A stretch of 64,000 nt of DNA from Pseudomonadota bacterium (GTDB lineage Bacteria > Pseudomonadota > Gammaproteobacteria > Burkholderiales > Rhodocyclaceae). Shown in pieces: positions 19,598 to 28,760 of this stretch. The translations under genes and the position numbers were made by a program. Under the pieces are notes generated by a model. The model saw only the letters and a list, made by a program, of their open reading frames with translations, was not told where the DNA came from and ran no database searches. Numbering within the stretch: the stretch's first letter is position 1; the number at the start of each line of letters is the position of its first letter. The DNA is taken from assembly GCA_018262095.1 (NCBI GenBank), contig JAGTRW010000002.1:62001-126000 (forward strand). The letters run 5' to 3'.

Positions 19598-20773
19598 TTA
19601 CAGCTCCATCGTATCGGCAAAGGCCAGCGCCTGCAGCTGCGCGCGGTTGAACTCGCCGGCCGACAGGCCGAGCAGCGCCACCTGCTCGGCCAGCAGATCG
19701 GCGTCGCCGTTCTCGCTGGCGCGCGCCAGATCGAGAAAAGGGCCATAGACGCCACCGTAGCCGAGCAGCGCGTCGGAGATCGACTCGGGCAGACTCATCG
19801 ACTCGAGCACCCGCTCCATGCTCACGCCAAGCAGGACGTCGAGCAGCGAGAAAGCGCCGGTGATGAACAGATTGTCGTATTCGGCCTTTTCGACCAGTCC
19901 CTGCGCCAGCACCTCCATCAGCCGCGCACGGGTCAACGCGGTATGCATCAGCGCCGGCGCCATCGGGTCGCGGCTGGCGGTGACCAGCAGCAAGGACAGC
20001 CACTTGTTGAGCTTGTCGTAGCCGAGAATTGAGACCGCGTGACGGAACGACTGCACCTCGCACGACAGCCCGAAACCAACCGAATTGATGTAGCGCAGCA
20101 GTTTGTACGAGAGCGCCACGTCCTGCTTGAGCGCCGCCTCGATGTCCCTGATGTCGCCGTTCTTGCGCACCAGGTTGAGCACGCGGATGATCTGCGCCTG
20201 CCCCGAATTGAGCGCCTTGCCCGGCGCCTGCGTCGGTTTCTTGAAGAACCAGCTCGCCGCGGCATTGACCCCGGCCGCCAGACACGCCTGAAAAGCGGCG
20301 CTGTCATCGACGTTGAATGCCAGCACGATGGCGTGGGGCTGCAGCGCCAGCGCCAGACTCTTGAGTTGCGCAGGGGTCTGGCACCGCGCGTCGAGCGCGA
20401 TGAAGCGCAAGCTCACGCCGCTCTCCAGCGCGGCCGGCGTCTGGCTGTCGAAACGCAGGCACAGCGAAGGCTGGGCCGCCTGCAGCGCGGCGATCAACGG
20501 CGCGGCGTGCGGCCCGCTGAGCGAGCCCGAATCGACTTCGATCGTCGCGTTGGCCGGCAGCGGCCAGTCGAGCAGCGCCGCGTCGCACGGGGTCTGGCCG
20601 CTGTTGATGAAAACCAGTTTTTCACCCTGCGGCCAGAAATCGGCGAGCGCGGCGAGCGCCGCGGCGGCGTCGCTGGTCGTCGCGCCGGCGACGCGATGCA
20701 ATGTGAGCCGGGTGGCGATGATCTTGCTCTGGCGATTGACCAGCGGCTGTCGGGAAATATAAACGTCGGGCAT
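19598..20773 (-). CDS. EAL-HDOD signalling protein with degenerate EAL domain
   Basis: A 391-aa protein of the YuxH type. Residues 1-185 are an EAL-like fold recognisable by its start VYISRQPLVNRQSKIIATRL. It lacks an E-A-L motif and the metal-binding acidic residues, so it should not hydrolyse c-di-GMP. Residues 190-385 are an HDOD domain (QIIRVLNLVRKNGDI, LSYKLLRYINSVGFG, LNKWLSLLLVT), a catalytically silent HD relative used in signalling. Such proteins affect motility and stress responses in several bacteria. The gene lies between the CheB-CheR fusion and a reductase gene five bases upstream, all on one strand. Confidence 0.9.
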   Translation of the reverse strand: MPDVYISRQPLVNRQSKIIATRLTLHRVAGATTSDAAAALAALADFWPQGEKLVFINSGQTPCDAALLDWPLPANATIEVDSGSLSGPHAAPLIAALQAAQPSLCLRFDSQTPAALESGVSLRFIALDARCQTPAQLKSLALALQPHAIVLAFNVDDSAAFQACLAAGVNAAASWFFKKPTQAPGKALNSGQAQIIRVLNLVRKNGDIRDIEAALKQDVALSYKLLRYINSVGFGLSCEVQSFRHAVSILGYDKLNKWLSLLLVTASRDPMAPALMHTALTRARLMEVLAQGLVEKAEYDNLFITGAFSLLDVLLGVSMERVLESMSLPESISDALLGYGGVYGPFLDLARASENGDADLLAEQVALLGLSAGEFNRAQLQALAFADTMEL

Positions 20774-20778
20774 GGCGG

Positions 20779-21807
20779 TTAACCTGCAACGGGAACGGTA
20801 CTGGCGTGCGACACTTCGAAGGAGTCGGCGAAAAATTCGTCTTCAGGCAAGTGGCATTGTCCGACAAAATCACGCCGCGCGGCGGCGACCATCGGCCCCG
20901 AACCGCAAACATACACCTGATGGCGCGACAGGTCGGGATAATCGGCCATCGCGGCGGCATGGACGAAACCGCTGCGCCCGCTCCAGTGGTCGCTCGCCGC
21001 CGGTTCGGACAAGACCGCGACGAAACGGATTCCGGCCGCTTGCCACTGTTGCACGAGCGGCAACAGGTAGAGATCGGCGAGCGTTCGCCCGCCCCAATAG
21101 ACGGCCATCGGCCGCGCCGAGCGCTCGCCGATGGCGTGCTCGACGATCGCCTTGATCGGCGCCAGGCCGGTGCCGCCGGCGATCAGCAGCATCGGCTTGG
21201 CCGAGTCCTCGCGCAGATAGAAACTGCCGTGCGGCCCGGACAGGCGCAGGATGTCGCGCTCCTTCATGGTGGTGAACACCTGATCGGTAAACAAGCCGCC
21301 GGGCAGATGGCGGACGTGCAGCTGCAAAAGCGAATCGTCGCCCGGCGCGTTGGCCAGCGAAAAAGCGCGGCGCGCACCGCCCTTGAGCAGAATCTCGATG
21401 TATTGCCCGGGCAGAAATTGCAGCCGTTCGCCGGGCGGCAGCTTGAGTTCGATCAGCATCACGTCGGGTGCCGCCAGCGTCAGCCGGTGCACGCGCGCCG
21501 GCAGCGTCTTGACCGCCAGGCGCTGCGCCGGCAACTCGCGCGCTTCGATCTCAAGATCGCTCTGCGCCTTGGCGCAGCAGAGCAGCGCGCCGCCGGCGGC
21601 GCGCTCCTGAGCGGAGAGCACGTGGCTGGGCACCGAGCCATGTTCGACCTCGCCGCTCACCACTTTGCCACGACACGCGCCGCAGGCGCCGTCGCCGCAG
21701 CCGTAGGGAAGCATCACGCCCTGGCGCAAGGCGGCGTTGAGGATGGTTTCGTCGGCCTCGGCCACGAACGTATGCTGGCTCGGCAGCACGGTGATCTGAA
21801 ACGCCAT
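20779..21807 (-). CDS. 2Fe-2S / FAD oxidoreductase, ferredoxin-NAD(P)H reductase type
   Basis: A 342-aa single-component electron-transfer reductase. Residues 1-90 are a plant-type ferredoxin domain with cysteines C37, C42, C45 and C77 or C78 (GCGDGACGACRG). Residues 100-200 bind FAD (RAFSLANAP). Residues 205-335 bind NAD(P)H (LLIAGGTGLAPIKAIVE, YVCGSGPMV). This matches the CDP-6-deoxy-delta-3,4-glucoseen reductase / phenol hydroxylase reductase group, often annotated ascD or rfbI-like. No hydroxylase component is adjacent, so the partner is unknown. I use the ATG at 21807 with AGGGAG upstream; the open frame extends further in arginine-rich non-coding-looking sequence. Confidence 0.9.
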   Translation of the reverse strand: MAFQITVLPSQHTFVAEADETILNAALRQGVMLPYGCGDGACGACRGKVVSGEVEHGSVPSHVLSAQERAAGGALLCCAKAQSDLEIEARELPAQRLAVKTLPARVHRLTLAAPDVMLIELKLPPGERLQFLPGQYIEILLKGGARRAFSLANAPGDDSLLQLHVRHLPGGLFTDQVFTTMKERDILRLSGPHGSFYLREDSAKPMLLIAGGTGLAPIKAIVEHAIGERSARPMAVYWGGRTLADLYLLPLVQQWQAAGIRFVAVLSEPAASDHWSGRSGFVHAAAMADYPDLSRHQVYVCGSGPMVAAARRDFVGQCHLPEDEFFADSFEVSHASTVPVAG

Positions 21808-21854
21808 TGCATCTCCCTGAAGGCGTGAAGTCGCTAATCCGGTAAAATTGCGCA

Positions 21855-22736
21855 GTGCAAAAACTATTGATCGTCGGCTGCGGTGACGTGGCCCGCCGCA
21901 CCCTGCCCAGCCTGCTCGGTCATTATCGGGTCTTCGCGCTGCTGCGCGACAAAACGCAGTTCGCCTTCTGGCGCGAACATGGCGCCCGCCCGCTGCTCGC
22001 CGACCTCGACCACGCAGCGAGCTTGCAGCGAATTTCCGGACTTGCCGACGTCGTGCTGCATTTTGCCCCCCCGCCCGAACACGGCACGCAAGACACCCGA
22101 ACCCGCCGGCTGCTGGCGGCGCTGGCGCGAGGCAAAAGTTTACCACAGCGACTCGTCTACATCAGCACCAGCGGCGTCTATGGCGACTGCTTAGGCGCGC
22201 GCATCGACGAAACGCGGCCGCTGCGACCGAATACCGCGCGCGCGGTTCGCCGCGTCGATGCCGAAGGCCAGCTGCGGCGCTTCGGCGCGCGCCACGGCGT
22301 GCGCGTCGCCATCCTGCGCGCGCCCGGCATCTACGCCGCCGACCGCCTGCCGATCGAACGCCTCAAACGCGGCGTCAAGGCGCTCGCCAGCGCCGACGAC
22401 GTATTCACCAACCATATCCACGCCGACGACCTGGCGCTGCTCGCCTGCGCCGCGTTGCGTTATGGCCGCGCCAACCGCTGCTACAATGCGACCGATGACT
22501 CGCAGCTCAGGATGGGCGAGTATTTCGACCTGGTCGCCGACCGCTTCAAGCTGCCGCGCGCGCCGCGCATTTCGCGCCTCGACGCAGCGCGCGAAATGTC
22601 GCCGCTGCAGCTCTCGTTCATGAGCGAATCGCGCCGGCTCGACAACCGCCGGATCAAGAACGAACTGCACGCCAGACTGCGCTACCCGCTGGTTGCCGAC
22701 GGCGTCGATCAAGCCTGGCAGTCAAGAACCGCCTGA
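21855..22736 (+). CDS. NAD(P)-dependent oxidoreductase, YeeZ-like extended SDR
   Basis: This 293-aa Rossmann protein starts at a GTG (21855) with the dinucleotide-binding sequence LLIVGCGDVARR. VYISTSGVYGDC marks the SDR active-site strand. The downstream R-rich region does not show an obvious Y-x-x-x-K pair, as in YeeZ relatives. Function is unassigned in this family; nucleotide-sugar or general NAD(P)-dependent reduction is suggested. It is divergent from the ferredoxin reductase and about 50 bases ahead of the RNA methyltransferase on the same strand. Confidence 0.85.
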   Translation: MQKLLIVGCGDVARRTLPSLLGHYRVFALLRDKTQFAFWREHGARPLLADLDHAASLQRISGLADVVLHFAPPPEHGTQDTRTRRLLAALARGKSLPQRLVYISTSGVYGDCLGARIDETRPLRPNTARAVRRVDAEGQLRRFGARHGVRVAILRAPGIYAADRLPIERLKRGVKALASADDVFTNHIHADDLALLACAALRYGRANRCYNATDDSQLRMGEYFDLVADRFKLPRAPRISRLDAAREMSPLQLSFMSESRRLDNRRIKNELHARLRYPLVADGVDQAWQSRTA

Positions 22737-22785
22737 TCGGCTATCCTTCGCTGCAGCACCTATCAATCCCTTCTAGGAATTTGCC

Positions 22786-23925
22786 TTGGAAAAGTTTTTT
22801 GCCAGTTGCCCGCGCGGCCTTGAAGCGCTGCTTGCCGAGGACCTCGTCGCCGCCGGCGTCAAGGATTTGAAGCAGATTCCCGGCGGCGTCCATTTTGCCG
22901 GCGAGTGGGCCGCGTGCTACGCGGCCAACCTGCATTCGCGAATCGCGACGCGCATCCTGTGGCGCGTCGCGCACGGCCGCTACGCCAAGGAAGACGACAT
23001 CTACCAGCTGGCGCTCGCAACGCCGTGGCCGCAGTGGTTCGACGCCGAGCAGACGATCCGCGTCGATGTGACGGCGGTCAAGAGCCCGCTCAGGAGCCTC
23101 GAGTTCATCACGCTGCGCATCAAGGACGCGATCTGCGACCGCTTCCGCGCCGACGTCAATAAACGGCCCAGCGTCGATACACGCGAACCCGACGTACGAA
23201 TGCACGCCTTCATCACCGCCGAAGAATGCACGCTGTACGTCGACACCTCGGGCGCCCCGCTCTACCAGCGCGGCTTGCGCCAGAAAACGGTCGAAGCGCC
23301 GCTCAAGGAGAACGTCGCCGCCGGAATCCTGCGCCTCTCGGGCTGGCAGCCGGGCACGCCCTTGCTCGACCCGATGTGCGGCAGCGGCACCTTCCTCGTC
23401 GAAGCGGCGCAGATGGCGCAGGGGATCGCCCCCGGCGCCGGTCGCGGTTTCGGCTTCCAGCAGCTCAAGAACTTCGAACTGCCGCTCTGGAAGGAACTGC
23501 TCGACGCGGCGATGGACGCCGAGCGTCCGGCCGCCGATGCGCAGATCTACGGCAGCGACATCTCTCCCGTCGCCGTGCGCGCCGCGCTCGCCAACCTCGA
23601 CCGCGCCGGTCTGCTGCCGGCGGTCAGCTTGTCGACCGGCGACGTCCTTGAAATCGCCGCACCCGCTGCACAAGGCATCATGATCGCCAATCCGCCTTAC
23701 GGCGAGCGGCTCTCCGAACTCGACGAACTGGCGGCCTTCTACCCGCTGCTCGGCAGCGCGCTCAAGCGCAACTTCGCCGGCTGGAACTGCTACCTGCTGA
23801 CCGCCGACCTGCGCTTGCCCAAGCTGATGCGTTTGACGCCGAGCAAGAAGACGCCGCTTTACAACGGCGCCATCGAATGCCGGCTGTTCGAGTTCAAGAT
23901 GGTCGCCGGCAGCAACCGCCGCTGA
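22786..23925 (+). CDS. THUMP-domain RNA methyltransferase (RlmL N-half / YpsC type)
   Basis: A 379-aa class I SAM-dependent methyltransferase expected to make N2-methylguanosine in 23S rRNA. The N-terminal ferredoxin-like/THUMP region (1-160; FASCPRGLEALLAEDL) binds RNA. LLDPMCGSGTFLVEAA (193-208) binds SAM, and NPPYGERLS (302-310) is the catalytic motif for an exocyclic amine. It equals the first methyltransferase of E. coli RlmL (about 700 aa) without the second RlmK-like domain. The start is a TTG at 22786 with AGGAA upstream; no in-frame ATG lies nearby that keeps the conserved FASCPRG start. Confidence 0.92.
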   Translation: MEKFFASCPRGLEALLAEDLVAAGVKDLKQIPGGVHFAGEWAACYAANLHSRIATRILWRVAHGRYAKEDDIYQLALATPWPQWFDAEQTIRVDVTAVKSPLRSLEFITLRIKDAICDRFRADVNKRPSVDTREPDVRMHAFITAEECTLYVDTSGAPLYQRGLRQKTVEAPLKENVAAGILRLSGWQPGTPLLDPMCGSGTFLVEAAQMAQGIAPGAGRGFGFQQLKNFELPLWKELLDAAMDAERPAADAQIYGSDISPVAVRAALANLDRAGLLPAVSLSTGDVLEIAAPAAQGIMIANPPYGERLSELDELAAFYPLLGSALKRNFAGWNCYLLTADLRLPKLMRLTPSKKTPLYNGAIECRLFEFKMVAGSNRR

Positions 23926-24138
23926 AACGGCGAACACGCGCGGGGCCTTTGCGCTTATCATGAGCGCTGCGCAAGATTCGCTGCGGCGAACGGCTGGCAG
24001 CATCGATAAGAATGCGGCGAGGGAGTGTGCATGTCGAACCAACGGGCAAATCCGCTTTCACTCAGTGTCGCCGGCTGTCCACCGCGCGGGCCCTGGACCG
24101 GGCCTGCGCAAATTTCCCGCGTCGACCCGTAGCGCGCC

Positions 24139-27100
24139 GTGGACGCTCCGACCTCTGCGCCCCGCAACTCGCGCCTGCACGGCGCCGCACGCAGCCTGCA
24201 AACGGCCTTGCTGCTGGCGGTCGCGGCCGCTTTCCTGGTTCCCGCGCTCGCTCTCTATCTGATTCAAGGCTGGACCGCCGAAACACGTGCGCGCGCCGCG
24301 CTCGAGAGCGACCTGGCACGCTACACGCAGGTATTGACGGCCGCCTTGCGAGCGCCGCTGTGGGAGCTGTCACTGAGCAATACCGAGGCCATCGTCCGTT
24401 CGATCGTCGATGACCGGCGCTTTGTCTCGGTGATCGTCAGGGACGCCGCCAGCGGTCAGGTCTTCGTCGATATCGAGCCGACCCGCGCCGACCCGGCGCA
24501 GACGATGCAGCGCGTCGGCGCGGTCGAGCACGAAGGACAGCTGGTCGGAACCTTCGAATTGCAGATGTCGCTGGCGCCCTACCTCGAGGCCGACCAGCGC
24601 CAGTCGCGCGACAATCTGCTGCAGCTGGCGATGGCCTTGGGCCTGTCGCTGGCGTTGATCGTCTTCATCCTGCGCCATCGGCTGACTGGGCCGCTACACA
24701 AGCTCACCGAAGCCGCCGAGCGGATTGCGCAAGAAGACCTGAAAACGCCGATCAGCCTCGATTACCGCGATGAGCTCGGGCACGTCGCCAAGGCCATGGA
24801 CGGAATGCGCCAGCGGCTGCTCGGCGTCTTCGACGAATTGCGCCAGAACAACGAGGTGCTCGAAAACCTCAACGATCTGGCGTCGGACTGGCGCTGGGAG
24901 CAGGACGCCAATTTCCGCTTCACTTATTTTTCGCCGGGAATCGCGCGCATCGTCGGCATCGACCCCGAAGCGTCGATCGGCTCGACGCGTTGGGACGGAA
25001 AGACGACGCTGAGCGACGCCGAATGGGCCGAGCATCGCGCCTGCCTGGCCGCGCACCAGCCTTTCCGCGACTTCGAATTCGGTCTGCTGCTGGAAAACGG
25101 CGAAAACGTCTACCTCAGTATTGCCGGACACCCGGTTTATCTGCCCGACGGCAGCTTCGCCGGCTACCGCGGCACGGGAAAAAACGTCACCGAACGCAAA
25201 CGCTGGGAGCAGGAGCTGGTGAACAGCGAGGCGCGTTTCGCGTCATTGTTCGAACTCTCGCCGGTCGCTTTGTCGGTGACTTCCGAGACCGACGGCTTCC
25301 ACAGTACGCGCTGGAACCAGGCCTGGTTCGCCAGTTTTGCTTACCCGCCGGCGGTGGCCCGGGGACACGCGGGCACCGACTTCGGCTTGTGGCTCGACCC
25401 GGCGCAGCGTGAACGCTTGATCCATCGCGCTGGCGAACCCGGCGGAGGCAGTCCGCACGAGGTGCTGATGCGACGCGCCGACGGCGAACAACGGCTGGTG
25501 CGAGTCACCGGCCGCTTCATCGTTGCCGGCGGGCAGCGTCAGTTGCTCACGGCCTACGACGACGTCACCGAGGCGCGACGCTCGGAACAGTCGATCCGCG
25601 AACTCAACGCCGGGCTCGAAGCGAGGATCGCCGAACGCACCGCCGAACTGGCGGCGGCCAAGCTCGCCGCCGAGCAGGCCAGCCTGGCCAAGAGCACCTT
25701 CCTGGCCAATATGAGCCATGAGATCCGCACGCCGATGAACGCCATCATCGGCCTCAACCACCTGCTGCGCCGCGAAGTCAGCGATCCCCGGCCGCTGGCG
25801 CGGCTCGACAAGATCGGCAACGCCGCGCAGCATCTGCTCGGCATCATCAACGACATTCTTGACCTGTCCAAGATCGAGGCCGGAAAGCTCGCGCTGGACA
25901 ACATCGATTTCTCGCTCGACCGCGTGCTGCTCGGCGTCGCCGACATGGTGCGCGAGCGCGCTGCCGCCAAGGATCTCGAACTGATCGTCGACACCGACCA
26001 CCTGCCGCCGTCGCTGCATGGCGACGGCAATCGGCTGGGGCAGATCATCCTCAACTTCGTCAGCAATGCCATCAAATTCACCGAACAAGGCCAGGTCCTG
26101 CTGCGTTGCCGGATCATCGAGAGCAACGCCGACTCGCTGCTGATCCGTTTCGAGGTCAGCGATACCGGAACCGGCCTGACGCCCGAGCAGCAGGCCCGTC
26201 TGTTCGCAGCGTTTGAACAGGGCGACGTGACGACGACGCGCAAGCATGGCGGCACCGGGCTCGGGCTGGTGATCAGCAAACGCCTTGCCGAGCTGATGGG
26301 CGGACAAGTCGGCTGCGAGAGCGAAGTCGGTCACGGCAGCACCTTCTGGGCCCAATTGCCGCTGCAGCGCGGCAGCGAAAGTTCGTGGCCGCAACTGCCC
26401 AAGGAACTCGATCGGACGACCCGCGTCCTGGTGGTCGACGATCTGCCCGATGCGCGCGAGCCACTGCTGGCGATCCTCGCCACCCTGGGCCTTGACGCCG
26501 AGGGCGTCGCGACGGGCCAGCAGGCGCTCGACGCGGTGCTGCGTTCGGACCAGTCGGCGCGCCCCTTCGATCTGGTGCTGATCGATTGGCGAATGCCCGG
26601 GCTCGACGGCTTTGCCACCGCCAGGCGGCTCGGCGAGCTGGCGTTGCAGCGGCGCCCGGCGCTGACGCTGGTTTCAGCGGCGGCGACGGTGCCGACCGCC
26701 GACGAACTCGCCGAGGCGGGGTTTTGCGGCTTTCTGGCCAAGCCGATCACCTCGTCGACGCTCTATGACGGACTGGTCGGCACGCTGCAGGCGACCAAGT
26801 CGGCACAGTTGCCAAGGCGCGGCGATGCCGAATCGCGGCTCTACGCCTATCGCCATGCCGCGCTGCTGCTGGTCGAGGACAACCCGGTCAACCAGGACGT
26901 GGCGCACGATCTGCTCAAGAACGTCGGCTTTGTCGTCGAGACCGCCGCTGACGGCGTCGAGGCCTTGTCGATGGCCAGCGCCCGAAGATACGACCTGATC
27001 CTGATGGATGTCCAGATGCCGCGCATGGACGGGCTCGAGGCGACGCGCCAGATCCGGCGGCTGCCCGGCTATCAGGCGGTGCCGATCCTGGCGATGACCG

Positions 27101-27630
27101 CCAACGCGTTTTCGGCCGATCGCCAGAACTGCGCTGACGCCGGGATGAACGATCACATCGTCAAGCCGGTCGATCCGGCCAGACTCTACGCGGTCATCGA
27201 GCACTGGTTGCACTGCTCGGGCGTCGAGCCGGTCTTCGCCGAGCGGCGGCCGAGCGCGGCCGAGCTGCTCGCGGCCGCCGGCCCGGCAATCGACTGGGCG
27301 AATCTTGAACAGCGTTACGCCGACCGCCCGGAATTCATCGGCAAGCTGCTGGGCTCGGCACTCGACTACTATGGCGATACGCCGAGCGAACTTGCGCGCT
27401 GCATCGCCGCAGAAGATCATGAATCGATCGCGCGCATCGCTCACGGCTTGAAGAGCACCGGCGGCAACCTGATGGCGCGACGCCTGATGCACATCGCCAA
27501 GCAAACCGACGAGGCGGTGCGCCGCCGCGACGCCGCGGCGCTGGTGCTCGCCGACGAGCTGCGCCAGGCGCTCACGGCGCTGCTCGACGAAGCGCGGCAG
27601 TGGCTTGAAAAATCAGGAGTGCATTCGTGA
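24139..27630 (+). CDS. Membrane-bound hybrid histidine kinase with two receivers and HPt
   Basis: An 1163-aa phosphorelay kinase. TM1 (about 21-43) and TM2 (160-179) frame a periplasmic sensor of about 115 residues. HAMP (181-235), two PAS domains (about 245-360 and 362-480) and a coiled linker follow. HisKA has His527 ([14 protein letters not shown]), and HATPase has N643, SDTGTGL and GGTGLGLV. Receiver 1 has Asp816 (LIDWRMP), receiver 2 Asp957 ([11 protein letters not shown]), and the HPt has His1102 (AHGLKSTGGN). The start is a GTG at 24139. The stop overlaps the GTG of the HD-GYP regulator (GTGA), so the two are made together. The 213 bases upstream show no clear gene. Confidence 0.94.
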   Translation: MDAPTSAPRNSRLHGAARSLQTALLLAVAAAFLVPALALYLIQGWTAETRARAALESDLARYTQVLTAALRAPLWELSLSNTEAIVRSIVDDRRFVSVIVRDAASGQVFVDIEPTRADPAQTMQRVGAVEHEGQLVGTFELQMSLAPYLEADQRQSRDNLLQLAMALGLSLALIVFILRHRLTGPLHKLTEAAERIAQEDLKTPISLDYRDELGHVAKAMDGMRQRLLGVFDELRQNNEVLENLNDLASDWRWEQDANFRFTYFSPGIARIVGIDPEASIGSTRWDGKTTLSDAEWAEHRACLAAHQPFRDFEFGLLLENGENVYLSIAGHPVYLPDGSFAGYRGTGKNVTERKRWEQELVNSEARFASLFELSPVALSVTSETDGFHSTRWNQAWFASFAYPPAVARGHAGTDFGLWLDPAQRERLIHRAGEPGGGSPHEVLMRRADGEQRLVRVTGRFIVAGGQRQLLTAYDDVTEARRSEQSIRELNAGLEARIAERTAELAAAKLAAEQASLAKSTFLANMSHEIRTPMNAIIGLNHLLRREVSDPRPLARLDKIGNAAQHLLGIINDILDLSKIEAGKLALDNIDFSLDRVLLGVADMVRERAAAKDLELIVDTDHLPPSLHGDGNRLGQIILNFVSNAIKFTEQGQVLLRCRIIESNADSLLIRFEVSDTGTGLTPEQQARLFAAFEQGDVTTTRKHGGTGLGLVISKRLAELMGGQVGCESEVGHGSTFWAQLPLQRGSESSWPQLPKELDRTTRVLVVDDLPDAREPLLAILATLGLDAEGVATGQQALDAVLRSDQSARPFDLVLIDWRMPGLDGFATARRLGELALQRRPALTLVSAAATVPTADELAEAGFCGFLAKPITSSTLYDGLVGTLQATKSAQLPRRGDAESRLYAYRHAALLLVEDNPVNQDVAHDLLKNVGFVVETAADGVEALSMASARRYDLILMDVQMPRMDGLEATRQIRRLPGYQAVPILAMTANAFSADRQNCADAGMNDHIVKPVDPARLYAVIEHWLHCSGVEPVFAERRPSAAELLAAAGPAIDWANLEQRYADRPEFIGKLLGSALDYYGDTPSELARCIAAEDHESIARIAHGLKSTGGNLMARRLMHIAKQTDEAVRRRDAAALVLADELRQALTALLDEARQWLEKSGVHS

Positions 27631-28760
27631 AATTCCGCGTGATCGCCGTCGATGACCAGCCCGACAATCTGCTGGTTCTCGAACACTATCTGGGCAACGA
27701 CTACGCGTTGACGACTTTCCGCCACGGTCAGGAACTGATCGACTACTTTTCGGCCGGCGGTCAGGCCGACCTGATCCTGCTCGACATCGTGATGCCGATG
27801 CCTGACGGCTACAGCCTGTGCCGCTGGCTCAAAGCGGCGCCGCTGACGCGCGACGTGCCGGTGGTCTTCCTCACCAGCCTGGAAAGCCATACCGACGAAG
27901 CCTTTGCGCTGTCGCTCGGCGCCGAGGACTTCATCCACAAGCCGTTGTCGCCGCCGGTGGTGCTGGCGCGGGTGCGCAACCACCTGCTGCTGAGCCAGGC
28001 GCGCCAGGCGCTGCAGAAGCAAAACCAGACGCTCGAAATTCTGGTCGCCGAACGCACGCGCAAAATCCAGGAGCAGTCCGACGAACTCGCCGCTCGCTCG
28101 GAACAGCTGATCGCCGCGCAGAGCGCGACGATTTCGGCATTCTGTTCGCTGGTCGAAGCGCGCGACAACGAAACCGGCAACCATATCCGGCGCACCCAAC
28201 ACTACCTGCTGGCGCTCTGCGAGCAACTCCGCGAACACCCGTCGTTTGCCGCCGAACTGACCGCGCCGAATATCCAGTTGCTGTTCAAGTCGGCGCCGCT
28301 GCACGACATCGGCAAGGTGGCGATTCCCGACAGCATTCTGCTCAAGCCGGGCAAGCTCACGGCGGAAGAATGGATCATCATGCAGCGCCACGCCGAGCTC
28401 GGCGCTGCCGCGATCGTCGCGGCGCAGGCCGAGATCGGCAAGGCGAACTCGTCGTACCTCGAGTACGCACGGCAGATCGCGCACTCGCACCACGAACGCT
28501 GGGACGGCAGCGGCTATCCGCAAAAACTGGCGGGCGACGCGATCCCGCTGGCCGGCCGGCTGATGGCGATTGCCGACGTCTACGATGCATTGATCTCGCG
28601 CCGCGTCTACAAGCCGGCGTTCACCCACGACGAGTCGATCGCCATCATGCGCGGCGAAAGCGGACGCCATTTCGACCCGCAGATCATCGAGGGAATGCTG
28701 GCGATCGCCGCGCGCTTTGACGAGATCGCGCGGCACTTCGCCGATCTTCCCGAGCGCTGA
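27627..28760 (+). CDS. Response regulator with HD-GYP c-di-GMP phosphodiesterase domain
   Basis: A 377-aa regulator. The receiver domain (1-120) has Asp53 (LLDIVMPMPDGYS), followed by a coiled linker (125-170). The HD-GYP domain (170-370) has His226-Asp227 in LHDIGKVAIPD and HHERWDGSGYP at 288-298. The metal ligands and GYP motif are intact, so c-di-GMP hydrolysis to GMP is likely. It is a probable phosphorylation target of the hybrid kinase whose stop it overlaps. The output would be lower c-di-GMP and a switch away from biofilm. Confidence 0.95.
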   Translation: MKFRVIAVDDQPDNLLVLEHYLGNDYALTTFRHGQELIDYFSAGGQADLILLDIVMPMPDGYSLCRWLKAAPLTRDVPVVFLTSLESHTDEAFALSLGAEDFIHKPLSPPVVLARVRNHLLLSQARQALQKQNQTLEILVAERTRKIQEQSDELAARSEQLIAAQSATISAFCSLVEARDNETGNHIRRTQHYLLALCEQLREHPSFAAELTAPNIQLLFKSAPLHDIGKVAIPDSILLKPGKLTAEEWIIMQRHAELGAAAIVAAQAEIGKANSSYLEYARQIAHSHHERWDGSGYPQKLAGDAIPLAGRLMAIADVYDALISRRVYKPAFTHDESIAIMRGESGRHFDPQIIEGMLAIAARFDEIARHFADLPER

